A DNA stretch of 64,000 bases from Parabacteroides sp. ZJ-118 (GTDB lineage Bacteria; Bacteroidota; Bacteroidia; Bacteroidales; Tannerellaceae). Below the pieces are notes generated by a model that saw only the letters and a program-made list of their open reading frames with translations, was not told where the DNA came from and did not search any database. Shown in pieces: positions 16,718 to 25,814 of the stretch. Within the stretch, counting starts at the first letter, position 1; each line of letters opens with the position of its first letter. Made by a program: the position numbers and the translations under genes. The stretch lies in the NCBI RefSeq assembly GCF_011038785.1, contig NZ_JAAKDT010000010.1, positions 1 to 64,000 on the forward strand. The letters are read 5' to 3'.

Positions 16718-18478
16718 ATGAAACAAGTAATATATTTATTAGGAATAGCCGCTTCACTCACGATCGGAGTATCCTCCTGTACGTTGGATGCCGAGAATTA
16801 TGTGGTGAAGGGTGGCGGTAACTTCCCCGCCAATACAGAAGACGCCAACCAAGCGCTGGCCGGTGTCTACCAAAACTTAAATCAAGTATCCGCGACACCG
16901 CAATGTTCGTTTCTCTACACAGCGATGCTGGCAAGTGATGATTGCCTGGGCGGAGGCGGGCCCAACGATTTGCAGATGCAGTCATTGGATATGATGTTGA
17001 ACTCCCAGAATGATATGACCCATCAATTCTGGAAAGATCGCTATCAAGGTATCAATCGGGCGAATGCTTTGCTCGACGGCGTTAACGCCGTCGATCTGGC
17101 GGAGGCAGATCGCAACGTGATTGAAGGCGAGGCCAAATTCCTCCGTGCGTTCTACTATTACGAGCTGGCTTCCATGTATGGCAGGGTACCTCTGTCGATC
17201 ACTGCCCAATCGGCCGAGCCGGTACAACCGACTAGCGCGGAATTATGGGGACAGATCCTACAAGATCTACGCGATGCCTGCGAGGTATTGCCGGCGATTC
17301 GTAAGACAGACGGGCACGTAGACAAATACACAGCCGAAGCGATGCTGGGACGTGCCTTCTTGTTCTACACCGGTTTCTACGGAAACGGTGACGATATCTC
17401 CGCGTTGACCAGTACGACTTATTCTCCTATGACCTCCGTAGCCTTGCCGGATGGTACGACATTGAACAAAGACCAAGTAATCGGATATATCGACGATTGC
17501 GTGAACAATTCCGGTTATTCCTTGGTAACCTCCGATTTCCGTAACCTTTGGGCCTATACGAACAAGTATACGGTGGAAGACTACGAATACACCAAAGGCC
17601 AGGGCCTAAAATGGGTAGAGGATGATAATGCCGTAAACCCGGAGACTTTGTTTGCCATCAAATACAACAAACTGGCATCCTGGGGTACAACCATCGGCTA
17701 CGCCAACGGCTTCGCCCTTCACTTCGGTGTACGCGGTATGTCGGGCGTAGCGGAATCGTTCCCCTTCGGACAAGGCTGGGGAGCCGGACCTGCCGCACCC
17801 AACTTGGTAAACGATTGGAAAAGCGCCGAGCCGAACGACATGCGCCGTGATGCTTCCGTATCCGACGCGACCGCATGGGCCTCGCAAGGCTGGGTTCTCG
17901 GCGGCGGCGGTGAGTTCATCCAAGAGACAGGCTACTATTCAAAGAAGTGGCTTCCCGTGTGCGCAAAGAACGGAGACGCATACTCTGTATGTTTTGAGAA
18001 CTTGATGTATGGAACAGATGGATGGGCAGCAGGTTCCGAGAATCTACAACTGAACAATATCCACGACTTGGTATTGATCCGCTTCGCCGACGTGCTGCTG
18101 ATGCAGTCTGAGTTGAAAGAAAATGTAGACGGTATCAACCGGGTACGTGCCAGAGCAGGTTTGTCCCCGATCGCTTCCTATTCTTTGCAAGCTTTGCAAA
18201 ACGAGCGGCGATGGGAGCTGGCCTTCGAGGGAATACGTTGGAACGACATACGACGTTGGCACATAGCGGCAAGCGCACTCGATAAGCAATTAAACGTGAA
18301 AGTCTACAGCAATGGCGTAGAAGACACCAACAAGGCGCACGCCGGGGGCTACGCCGCTCGATATAACGCTACGGCCGGTTTCTGCAAGATCCCCGAGAGC
18401 GAGATCGACAACTCCAACGGAGGTATCACGCAGAATCCCGGATGGGATGGCGCGGACAGCCAATACTCTCGTTGGTAA
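16718..18478 (+). CDS. SusD/RagB-family surface lipoprotein
   Basis: 586-residue lipoprotein with lipobox VSSC near residue 21. The SusD fold shows in the TPR-like N-terminal part (FWKDRYQGINRANALLDGV, EGEAKFLRAFYYYELAS) and the C-terminal RWELAFEGIRWNDIRRW signature. It forms the hinged lid over the SusC channel and captures ligand at the cell surface. Length is within the family range. Confidence 0.96.
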   Translation: MKQVIYLLGIAASLTIGVSSCTLDAENYVVKGGGNFPANTEDANQALAGVYQNLNQVSATPQCSFLYTAMLASDDCLGGGGPNDLQMQSLDMMLNSQNDMTHQFWKDRYQGINRANALLDGVNAVDLAEADRNVIEGEAKFLRAFYYYELASMYGRVPLSITAQSAEPVQPTSAELWGQILQDLRDACEVLPAIRKTDGHVDKYTAEAMLGRAFLFYTGFYGNGDDISALTSTTYSPMTSVALPDGTTLNKDQVIGYIDDCVNNSGYSLVTSDFRNLWAYTNKYTVEDYEYTKGQGLKWVEDDNAVNPETLFAIKYNKLASWGTTIGYANGFALHFGVRGMSGVAESFPFGQGWGAGPAAPNLVNDWKSAEPNDMRRDASVSDATAWASQGWVLGGGGEFIQETGYYSKKWLPVCAKNGDAYSVCFENLMYGTDGWAAGSENLQLNNIHDLVLIRFADVLLMQSELKENVDGINRVRARAGLSPIASYSLQALQNERRWELAFEGIRWNDIRRWHIAASALDKQLNVKVYSNGVEDTNKAHAGGYAARYNATAGFCKIPESEIDNSNGGITQNPGWDGADSQYSRW

Positions 18479-18518
18479 TACGTAACATTAATGTTTCATT
18501 CTAAATAAACAGAAAGTA

Positions 18519-19352
18519 ATGAAGAAATTCTTATTAGCAATATCAGCATTCGCCCTTGTATTTACATCCTGCGATCCTACTGAGATCGAGGAGGGTAGCA
18601 TGGGAGCGAGCATAACTGCCGAGCAATTGCAAAGCCGGGTAACACTGACGCAGACTACGGCCGGGCAAAACAAGTTCACGTTCGAGACCAATCCTTCCAT
18701 CACGGTGCAAGTATTGGATCAAGATGGCAATATCCTGACGACCGGCACCTCCGGATCCATCATCGGAACTCCTCCGTTGACAGGCCTGATCGTCCGGGCG
18801 ATCAATCAAGACGGCTCCTTGGTTTCTTTCAAGAATGATGTGACCGTCACCGAGTACGTAGATGTCCCTGCCATCTACAAGCATCTATTCGGTCCGGAAT
18901 ACAGCAACCGCACATGGGTATGGGATACAGAAGCCTCGGATGGCGTTTGGGGTAACGGTGGTTACATGAGTAATTCCGGCCCGGGATGGTGGATTATCCA
19001 AGCGGCCGATCTAGACCAACAGGCTATTGACAAGGGTTATCCGGATGATACCATCGAGAAAGGATGGATGAAATTCACCTTAGGCGGGAAAAAAGTAGAA
19101 ATGAGCCGCGGTGAGAGTGGTACGATCTCATGGGATCTCTCCGCCATCGCCATGGAAGGTTGGGACATCGGTACATTGTCATTCGACGGAACGACTCCTT
19201 TACTGGGAATACAACCGAACGACGGCAACTCCAAGGAATACAATTATCATATTTTGGTAACAGACGATGATCACTTACGTCTCTGCGCTCCTGAAGCCGG
19301 AGCAGGTCAAGGTGGCACAGCTTGGTTCTGGAATTTCAAAGTGAAGAAATAA
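18519..19352 (+). CDS. Surface lipoprotein of the SusCD locus (SusE/F-like position)
   Basis: 277-residue lipoprotein with lipobox FTSC at about residue 19. After a beta-rich N-terminal region (FETNPSITVQVLDQDG) comes a Trp/Gly-rich domain (WVWDTEASDGVWGNGGY, GPGWWIIQAADL) typical of carbohydrate- or ligand-binding beta-sandwiches. It holds the place of SusE/SusF or an SGBP, third in the operon, 40 bases after susD. I do not recognise the exact family; ligand binding is inferred from position and composition. Confidence 0.8.
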   Translation: MKKFLLAISAFALVFTSCDPTEIEEGSMGASITAEQLQSRVTLTQTTAGQNKFTFETNPSITVQVLDQDGNILTTGTSGSIIGTPPLTGLIVRAINQDGSLVSFKNDVTVTEYVDVPAIYKHLFGPEYSNRTWVWDTEASDGVWGNGGYMSNSGPGWWIIQAADLDQQAIDKGYPDDTIEKGWMKFTLGGKKVEMSRGESGTISWDLSAIAMEGWDIGTLSFDGTTPLLGIQPNDGNSKEYNYHILVTDDDHLRLCAPEAGAGQGGTAWFWNFKVKK

Positions 19353-19390
19353 CAGACACGTCCGAGGGATAAAGAATATCACTCAATCAG

Positions 19391-19430
19391 GTAGGTCAGG
19401 AAACGAAAGTTTTCTGACCTACTTTCGTTT
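19391..19430 (+). terminator. Terminator of SusCD operon
   Basis: 14-bp arms starting GTAGGTCAGG with one G-U pair, closed by a GAAA tetraloop (19405-19408), then TTTCGTTT. The GNRA loop makes this a stable hairpin. Nothing further is recognisable up to 19625. Confidence 0.8.
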
Positions 19431-19625
19431 CCAGACCTCTGTGTGTCCATATCAGGTTTCTCACCACAGATCTAAAGATGCCAGGACGTTGGGCATCGAA
19501 ACTGCCTGGAATAGGGTCATGAACAACCGTAGATAGGCGCGCTAAACCTGTTACAATCCTATCGTAATCCAGTTACTTTCCTCTTCCAATCCTCGAGGAA
19601 GAAGCCCGGGGACGCGACTCAATGA

Positions 19626-20267
19626 TTATGCTTCCTTATTCCTTTTGAGTTCCTTCTTCTGATCCTCTTTCGCCAGAAGCACGACGTTGTACACGAAGTC
19701 CGTGATCCATTGCTCAGAGTAACCCAGTTTCTCGGCATACTTACGCACGCTCCACGCGGCCTTCTGTACGCTGACCTCCTTCCACTCGGACTTGGTCAAG
19801 ATATCGTGAACCGTCTTCATCGTCATGTTATACAGCAACTTCTTCACCAGCATGGAAAAGCGGAACTTCCACTGCATCAGATTGCCAAGCAAGTTGAACA
19901 AGTCATTGCAGAAGCCTTGGAACATGAAGAAATAGGTCTTGATATCGTTCTGGTTCTTGCAGTTCTTCTTCACCGAGCTGTCGATCTCCTTGAAGAAAGC
20001 CTCGCTCAGGCCGTAATCCTCCATCAAGACCTTGCGCACACGGGATTTCTCGGCAACTCCCAATTTGTTATTCTGGGTCGGTATCTTCAACATGCGTTTG
20101 AACAAGGCCATATCGGCGAGTATGTTCAAGTTGGTGACACCCAAGTTTACGGCCATGACGGCTTGATAATATACACGGATCAAAGATACGAACTCCTCCA
20201 CGGAGCCTTTACCGGCCTCTTCTGCCTCGGATACGTTCTTCTTGAATAGTTTAGAGATAAAATTCAT
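19626..20267 (-). CDS. Hypothetical helical protein
   Basis: 213 residues from the internal Met at 20267 (MNFISKLFKKN); a frame extending 17 codons upstream lacks a good ribosome site. No signal peptide or membrane helix. It is almost wholly alpha-helical with conserved-looking aromatic patches (YFFMFQGFCNDLFNLLGNL) and a lysine-rich end (KEDQKKELKRNKEA). I do not recognise the family. It stands alone between the SusCD terminator and murQ, and I assign no role. Confidence 0.8.
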   Translation of the reverse strand: MNFISKLFKKNVSEAEEAGKGSVEEFVSLIRVYYQAVMAVNLGVTNLNILADMALFKRMLKIPTQNNKLGVAEKSRVRKVLMEDYGLSEAFFKEIDSSVKKNCKNQNDIKTYFFMFQGFCNDLFNLLGNLMQWKFRFSMLVKKLLYNMTMKTVHDILTKSEWKEVSVQKAAWSVRKYAEKLGYSEQWITDFVYNVVLLAKEDQKKELKRNKEA

Positions 20268-20376
20268 CGTACGATTATTAAATGGTTTCGAGTCGCGAAT
20301 ATACGAATTCCACGTCATAATCCATGATCTTTTAGGTTTTACCCTGGAAGATGGGAATTCTTTGTTGTTTCAGCCT

Positions 20377-21192
20377 TCATTCACGGTGATAAGAATCGAT
20401 CGCCTCCCGGACGGAGCCATGCAGCAGCAGGAGGTTCTTGCTCCGCTCGTAATCCAGACGAAGCTCTTCCATGATCATGCGGGTACCGCGGTCTACCAAC
20501 TTTTGGTTGGTCAGTTGCATGTTTACCATCCGGTTCCCTTTCACCCGGCCCAGCTGGATCATCGTGGAAGTCGTGATCATATTCAACACCAACTTCTGGG
20601 CCGTACCGCTCTTCATCCGTGTGCTTCCGGTGACGAATTCCGGACCTACGACCGGCTCAATGGCGATCTCCGCCTCCGCCGCCATCGGTGAATCCGGGTT
20701 GCAGGAGATAGAGGCCGTCAAGATCCCCTCGGAACGTGCTTTGCGGAGGGCGCCGATCACATAGGGAGTCGTACCCGAGGCGGCGATCCCCACCAGGGTA
20801 TCGGCCGTATGGATATGATATTGTTGAAGTTCCTGCCAAGCCTTATCCGGATCGTCTTCCGCCGACTCCACGGGATTCCGAAGCGCCCGGTCACCACCGG
20901 CGATCAAGCCGATCACCAAGGTGTTCGGCATACCGTACGTAGGCGGGATCTCGGAGGCATCCAAGACCCCCAAGCGGCCACTCGTACCCGCCCCGATATA
21001 GAAGAGCCTACCGCCCCTCCGCATTCGCTCTACGATGCGGGTTACCAACTTCTCGATCTTCGGGATTTCCCGGCCAACGGCGATCGCCACTTTCCGATCC
21101 TCGTTATTGATACCCTCCAGCAACTCCCGGACTGACATCTGATCCAGATTATCGTACAACGATTCCGACTCGGTTATCTTTTGAAATGCCAT
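20377..21192 (-). CDS. murQ: N-acetylmuramic acid 6-phosphate etherase
   Basis: 271-residue SIS-domain enzyme that cleaves the lactyl ether of MurNAc 6-phosphate to GlcNAc 6-phosphate and D-lactate in cell-wall recycling. SIS motif FYIGAGTSGRLGVLDASEIP includes the catalytic Glu; GSTRMKSGTAQKLVLNM is the family's second signature. It starts 3 bases after the stop of a sugar kinase gene, so kinase and etherase form a salvage operon: phosphorylation, then ether cleavage. Confidence 0.96.
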   Translation of the reverse strand: MAFQKITESESLYDNLDQMSVRELLEGINNEDRKVAIAVGREIPKIEKLVTRIVERMRRGGRLFYIGAGTSGRLGVLDASEIPPTYGMPNTLVIGLIAGGDRALRNPVESAEDDPDKAWQELQQYHIHTADTLVGIAASGTTPYVIGALRKARSEGILTASISCNPDSPMAAEAEIAIEPVVGPEFVTGSTRMKSGTAQKLVLNMITTSTMIQLGRVKGNRMVNMQLTNQKLVDRGTRMIMEELRLDYERSKNLLLLHGSVREAIDSYHRE

Positions 21193-21195
21193 CGC

Positions 21196-22050
21196 TCACT
21201 CGTTTTTTTCTTTGTTTGTAAAATGATACCGGATCAATCCGTCCATGGGAGCCTGTACGACCGTACCGACCTTCAAGCCCAAGGATAAGGCCGCCGCTCT
21301 CAATACCTCTTGATAATAATAAGCGATAGAACCTACAAAATGGATCGGGTACGTGTCAGCTCCCGGATATGGCGCCACGTTACGGAGGAAGAAGCTACGG
21401 AAATTCGTATAGACCAAATTATAAATCGGTTGTTCCCGGATATTCTCCAACAAGAAAGGGGATAAGGTAGCCAAGAAACGATTGGGGAAAGGTTGTTTAT
21501 AGACCCGTTCCAACAATAAGGCGGGCGTCAGCTTATATTGATCCATAAACTTCCGGGCCAAAGGCTCCGGTAACTGACGCTTCAAGCAATCCCCTACCAG
21601 CGACTTCCCGAGTACGGCTCCGCTACCCTCATCCCCCAGGATGAACCCCAAGGGGGGGATATGCTCCGTTATCTCCGTACCGTCGTACAGGCAAGCGTTC
21701 GATCCCGTACCCAATATACAGGCGATTCCCGGACGGTTCCCGCACAGGGCACGAGCCGCCGCCATCAAGTCGCTATACACCGCTATGGGAGCCGCGATAT
21801 AAGGCATAATCGCCTCTTCCACGATCCGGTTCTTCTCCGGGAAGGCACAACCGGCGCCATAGAAGTAAATGGCATCGACCCGCTCTCCCTTCAACGCGGG
21901 CAATAAGGCATCCCGAACTTCCACGGCGATCTCCTCCCGCGTCTGGAAGTAAGGATTGGTACCCGCTGTCACGACCGTACGCACCGGCCTGCCTTGATCC
22001 GCCAAGCACCACTCTGTCTTTGTAGATCCGCTATCCGCGATTAATATCAT
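21196..22050 (-). CDS. BadF/BcrA-type amino sugar kinase
   Basis: 284-residue ASKHA-fold kinase of the N-acetylglucosamine kinase / BadF-BadG-BcrA-BcrD family. Phosphate-binding loops are ADSGSTKTEWCLAD at the N-terminus and LGTGSNACLYDG in the middle; LGDEGSGAVLGK is the adenosine motif. Being directly upstream of murQ, it probably phosphorylates MurNAc and/or GlcNAc at O6 to feed the etherase. This is the likely route where a PTS for MurNAc is absent, as in Bacteroidetes. Confidence 0.88.
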   Translation of the reverse strand: MILIADSGSTKTEWCLADQGRPVRTVVTAGTNPYFQTREEIAVEVRDALLPALKGERVDAIYFYGAGCAFPEKNRIVEEAIMPYIAAPIAVYSDLMAAARALCGNRPGIACILGTGSNACLYDGTEITEHIPPLGFILGDEGSGAVLGKSLVGDCLKRQLPEPLARKFMDQYKLTPALLLERVYKQPFPNRFLATLSPFLLENIREQPIYNLVYTNFRSFFLRNVAPYPGADTYPIHFVGSIAYYYQEVLRAAALSLGLKVGTVVQAPMDGLIRYHFTNKEKNE

Positions 22051-22249
22051 ATACTTATCAGCATTTCAAATCCTGGGACACAATGATGACCATTGCTGTC
22101 AACAGAACTTCATGATTCAGGTTTAAACGCTACAAATGTAGAAATAATAACGCTGTATCACGCCAGAAAGACGACATGTTTTTAAGCGAATAAAAACCAT
22201 AACCCCGATACCCGATCTATCCGATCGTCTCAGCTCGTTTATTTTTTCC

Positions 22250-22257
22250 TATATTCG
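22250..22257 (+). promoter_or_regulatory. -7 box overlapping the start of the MutS-like gene
   Basis: TATATTCG lies so close to the ATG at 22263 that the predicted transcription start falls on the initiation codon. Either the mRNA is leaderless or the real promoter is upstream. Confidence 0.35.
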
Positions 22258-22262
22258 CGCCT

Positions 22263-24071
22263 ATGGAAGAAGTCTATAGTTATTACCAAGAAAATATCGA
22301 CGCTTATACACGGCGCTTGAGCCATTTGAAGAAGAAGATCCATCTGATGGGGAGTATCCGGTTGGCTTTAGTGGCAGGGGCGATCCTTTCCCTGTGGATA
22401 TTCAGGGATGGGAGTTGGCAATGGTTGACGGGAATCGCCTTCGCTTATATCATCCCGTTCGCGTCGCTGATGTGGTACCACAATAAAATGTACGCACGAA
22501 AAGTATACGCTGAGACCTTGATCAAGCTGAACGAGGACGAGCTGAAAGGACTAGACTATGATTTCAGCGCATTCAACGGGGCAGCCGATAAGATCTCGGG
22601 CGGACACTCTTTCTGCTTGGATTTGGATGTGTTTGGAGACCGCTCCTTGTTTCAATCACTCAATCGTACCGTAACCGGGTTCGGGCGGGAGCGGCTGGCC
22701 CGTTGGTTCTCGAATCCCCTGACAGATAAGAAGGAGATCGTCAAACGGCAAGAGGCAGTCAAGGAATTAGCGGCTTTGTCCGCCTTACGGCAACATTTCT
22801 ATGTGACGGGAATTATCCGGCAGGACACGATAGATACGAGAGACAACGATACCAACTTCATGGATCGACTCACTCAGCGTAAGCATAAATTCGTTGACAG
22901 CCTACCGTGGAAACTGTTGATCCGGGCAGTCCCCGCATTGTGGATCGTATCGGGTATCGCTTACTCGCTGGATTGGATCGGCGGGAGTTTATTGAATATG
23001 TATTTCTTGATCACGCTAGTGATCGCCTACGCACGTGCCCGGGAGATCAATGCGCTTTACGCGACCGTCAATAAGATGGAGTCTATCTTCAATCGATACG
23101 CAAAGCTGATGCGATGTGTGGAAGAAGACAACTTCCAGTCGGAAGAGCTGAAAGAGATCAGCGGGCAATTGGCGAGTGAGAAGGAATTGGCCTCGCGTGC
23201 CATTAAACGTCTGTCGTCGTATATCGGAGGATTAGACCAACGATTCAGCCTGGCGGGTATCATTTTCAATCTCTTCTACTTGCGGGATACACGACACGCC
23301 ATCCTCTTGGAACGCTGGATCCAGACTTACTCCGATAAGCTTCCACTTTGGTTCGACGCATTGGCTCGTTTCGATGCGCTGAACTCGTTGGGAGGTTTCG
23401 CTTTTAACCATCCGGAATACATCTATCCGAAGATCGCCGACACTTATTTCCAAATGGAAGGCAAGGCTTTGGGACATCCTCTTTTGAACCGGGAAGTTTG
23501 CGTAAAGAACGGTATCGATATCCGCAAAAGTCCTTGGTTCCTAATTATCACCGGAGCGAACATGGCCGGAAAAAGTACATACCTCCGAACGATCGGTGTC
23601 AATTACTTATTGGCCTGCGTAGGCGCTCCGGTCTGTGCCGCCTCCTTGACGGTTTACCCCGCCCACATGGTCACCAGCTTGCGTACCTCGGATTCGTTGG
23701 CTGGCAACGAGTCTTATTTCTTCGCAGAGTTGAAACGGCTGAAAATGATTATCGACAGGCTGCAAAACGGAGAGAAGCTATTTATCATCTTGGACGAGAT
23801 CTTGAAGGGAACAAATTCTGTCGACAAACAGAAAGGCTCCCTTGCCCTTATGAAGCAACTGGTCGCTTATAAGGCTTGCGGTATCATCGCCACCCACGAT
23901 TTAGTGTTGGGTACTTTGGAGGAAGAGTTCCCGGAACAAATAAAGAATTATCGCTTCGAGGCGGATATAAAAGACGAGGAGCTATCCTTCTCTTACCAAC
24001 TAAGAGAAGGGATAGCCCAGAACATGAATGCTTGTTTCTTGATGAACAAAATGGGAATCATCATTCATTGA
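22263..24071 (+). CDS. Membrane-anchored MutS-like ATPase
   Basis: 602-residue protein with four predicted membrane helices in two pairs (about 30-75 and 215-260) and a C-terminal MutS domain V ATPase. Walker A is GANMAGKST (about 431-439), Walker B LFIILDEILKGTNS, followed by a conserved THD. It lacks the mismatch-recognition domain I and the connector domain of true MutS, so mismatch repair is unlikely. This architecture recurs in Bacteroidetes with no established function. It faces away from the kinase-murQ operon. Confidence 0.88.
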   Translation: MEEVYSYYQENIDAYTRRLSHLKKKIHLMGSIRLALVAGAILSLWIFRDGSWQWLTGIAFAYIIPFASLMWYHNKMYARKVYAETLIKLNEDELKGLDYDFSAFNGAADKISGGHSFCLDLDVFGDRSLFQSLNRTVTGFGRERLARWFSNPLTDKKEIVKRQEAVKELAALSALRQHFYVTGIIRQDTIDTRDNDTNFMDRLTQRKHKFVDSLPWKLLIRAVPALWIVSGIAYSLDWIGGSLLNMYFLITLVIAYARAREINALYATVNKMESIFNRYAKLMRCVEEDNFQSEELKEISGQLASEKELASRAIKRLSSYIGGLDQRFSLAGIIFNLFYLRDTRHAILLERWIQTYSDKLPLWFDALARFDALNSLGGFAFNHPEYIYPKIADTYFQMEGKALGHPLLNREVCVKNGIDIRKSPWFLIITGANMAGKSTYLRTIGVNYLLACVGAPVCAASLTVYPAHMVTSLRTSDSLAGNESYFFAELKRLKMIIDRLQNGEKLFIILDEILKGTNSVDKQKGSLALMKQLVAYKACGIIATHDLVLGTLEEEFPEQIKNYRFEADIKDEELSFSYQLREGIAQNMNACFLMNKMGIIIH

Positions 24072-24102
24072 GAATTGAGTATTAGAGGCTTGCCTTTAAT
24101 AT

Positions 24103-24897
24103 TCAATTCTTCTTGTATTTCGCCTTGATTGCCGGGAGCGCTTTCTGTATCTCCGCTATACGGGTGGCATCACTGGGGTGCGTACTCATAAATTCCGGAG
24201 TGGAGCCACTCTTTCCGGCGGACATCTTTTGCCAGAAGTTGACCGCCACGTCCGGATTGTATCCCGCCATAGTCATGAATACCAACCCCATATAATCCGC
24301 TTCCGACTCGTGCTTACGGGAGAACGGAAGCATTACGCCATACTGCGCTCCCACACCATATACCGTATTGGCCACCTGCTGTACCGCCGCGCTCTTATTG
24401 CTTACGGCCGCGCCTAAAATCGCCGCCCCATATTGGGCCATTAGTTGCTGGCTCATACGCTCATTGCTGTGTTTCGCTACGGCATGAGCGACCTCATGTC
24501 CGATGACCACAGCCAATTCATCGTCCGAGGAAACCAAAGGCAACAACCCCTCGTACACCACGATCTTACCGCCCGGCATACAGAAGGCGTTCACCTGCGG
24601 ATCATTCACCAAATTAAACTCCCACGCGAAGTTTTTCACCTCATCCGCCATCCCGTTCGCGCGCAAATACGCCTCCGTAGCGGAGGCTATCCTCTTCCCT
24701 ACCCGGGTTACCATAGCGCTCTTGTTCGCGTTCGTCGATTTTTTCGCCGTCTTTATATAATCGTTATACTGGGTAAGGCTGGACGACAACACCTCTTGAT
24801 CCGAAACCAACAGCACTTGCTTACGTCCTGTCAACGGTACGCTGGAACAGCCTGCCAACAAAAGCAAGGCCACGAATAAACTTGCTATTTTTCTCAT
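24103..24897 (-). CDS. M48 family metallopeptidase lipoprotein
   Basis: 264-residue periplasm-facing lipoprotein (lipobox LLAGC) of the M48B / LoiP-BepA-like group. Zinc ligands are HEVAH in the middle and Glu of ESEADYMGL; a C-terminal MSTHPSDATRIAEI closes the domain. Such proteases act in outer-membrane protein quality control. It lacks the TPR domain of BepA, so it is nearer LoiP/YcaL in size. Convergent with the MutS-like gene. Confidence 0.92.
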   Translation of the reverse strand: MRKIASLFVALLLLAGCSSVPLTGRKQVLLVSDQEVLSSSLTQYNDYIKTAKKSTNANKSAMVTRVGKRIASATEAYLRANGMADEVKNFAWEFNLVNDPQVNAFCMPGGKIVVYEGLLPLVSSDDELAVVIGHEVAHAVAKHSNERMSQQLMAQYGAAILGAAVSNKSAAVQQVANTVYGVGAQYGVMLPFSRKHESEADYMGLVFMTMAGYNPDVAVNFWQKMSAGKSGSTPEFMSTHPSDATRIAEIQKALPAIKAKYKKN

Positions 24898-24939
24898 ATC
24901 CTTTTATTTGAAATTAAACTTGATACTTTTTTAATAACG

Positions 24940-24947
24940 CGAAGATA
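24940..24947 (-). promoter_or_regulatory. Probable -7 box of M48 gene
   Basis: Minus-strand TATCTTCG, with a leader of about 36 bases to the ATG. No clear -33 box. The rest of 24950-25284 holds a weak plus frame (25000-25194) and an inverted repeat GGCGAG/CTCGCC (25139-25144, 25200-25205), neither of which I can assign. Confidence 0.4.
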
Positions 24948-25284
24948 CTACCATTTTGTTCAAAACGACCACATCCTTTCGTCCTTTCTATAGGAAGTAT
25001 TGGCCTTTTCCTATGATCTGAGTCTCCTTCAAAAAGATTACCAATCTACCCGAAACATTGCTTATTTGTTGATGGAGACATTCTATGCAATATTAATGTG
25101 CGTGCGTACATTAAAAAAACATCATTTAAGTATAAAACGGCGAGTGAAAACGATGTATGGTCAATACTGTGCCGGTTGTCGGCTTAGCTTATAACCGTTC
25201 TCGCCATAAAATAAGAGTCTTTTTGAGAAAGCGAAAGCATTTTGAATGAAAAGTCGTGAATAATAGATAGAAAAAAGCCCTTAG

Positions 25285-25317
25285 ATGAATATTTATTCAA
25301 TAACACTCCTTATATTT
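25285..25317 (+). promoter_or_regulatory. ARG box overlapping argR promoter
   Basis: TGAATATTTATTCA (25285-25298) fits the core of the E. coli ARG box (TGAATwwwwATTCA) exactly. The -7 box TATATTTG follows at 25310-25317. The ARG box covers the place of the -33 element, so bound ArgR would block the promoter. This predicts arginine-dependent self-repression of argR and the genes behind it. Confidence 0.75.
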
Positions 25318-25344
25318 GCAGCCTGTTTCGCATAAATATACAAC

Positions 25345-25785
25345 ATGAGTACAAAGAAGGAACGATTGGATGCCATTTGCGGTATTATACAGACGAAGGT
25401 GATAAGTAATCAAGAAGAACTGCTTAAAGAATTGGAAGATAGCGGATTCTCGGTTACGCAAGCTACGCTTTCCCGCGACATCAAGCAACTGAAAGGAGCC
25501 AAGGTACACGACGGGAACGGAGATTATGTATATCGCCTTCCCGAAGAGAGTATAAGCAAACAAGCACGGCCGGAAGACAAGAACAGGCCGAATATCGAGT
25601 TTTCCGGCAATTTGGCGGTGGTGAAAACACGACCGGGTTACGCCATGGGAATCGCCTCGGACATAGACTCCCATGCTCCTAGCGAGATACTGGCCACCAT
25701 AGCCGGAGATGATACGATCTTGGTAATCCCCCGCGACGGTGTAAGCCAAGAGGAGGTGATTGCCGCTTTATCACATTTCATATAA
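25345..25785 (+). CDS. argR: Arginine repressor
   Basis: 146-residue hexameric repressor. The N-terminal winged helix (QEELLKELEDSGFSVTQATL then SRDIKQL) binds ARG boxes; the C-terminal part holds the arginine-binding GDDTILVIPRDG segment. It is the first gene of the arginine operon, about 28 bases downstream of its promoter region and 30 bases before the GNAT gene. Normal length for the family. Confidence 0.96.
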   Translation: MSTKKERLDAICGIIQTKVISNQEELLKELEDSGFSVTQATLSRDIKQLKGAKVHDGNGDYVYRLPEESISKQARPEDKNRPNIEFSGNLAVVKTRPGYAMGIASDIDSHAPSEILATIAGDDTILVIPRDGVSQEEVIAALSHFI

Positions 25786-25814
25786 AAGGGAAAAACTAAG
25801 AACAAAACAATAAG

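Noticed and set aside
19440-19625. tRNA-like TTCGA string on the minus strand
   Set aside because: No cloverleaf can be drawn around it; no tRNA gene was found anywhere in the window.
25000-25194. 64-codon plus-strand frame in the M48-argR gap
   Set aside because: Begins with TTG, no ribosome site, no recognisable fold; composition does not look coding.
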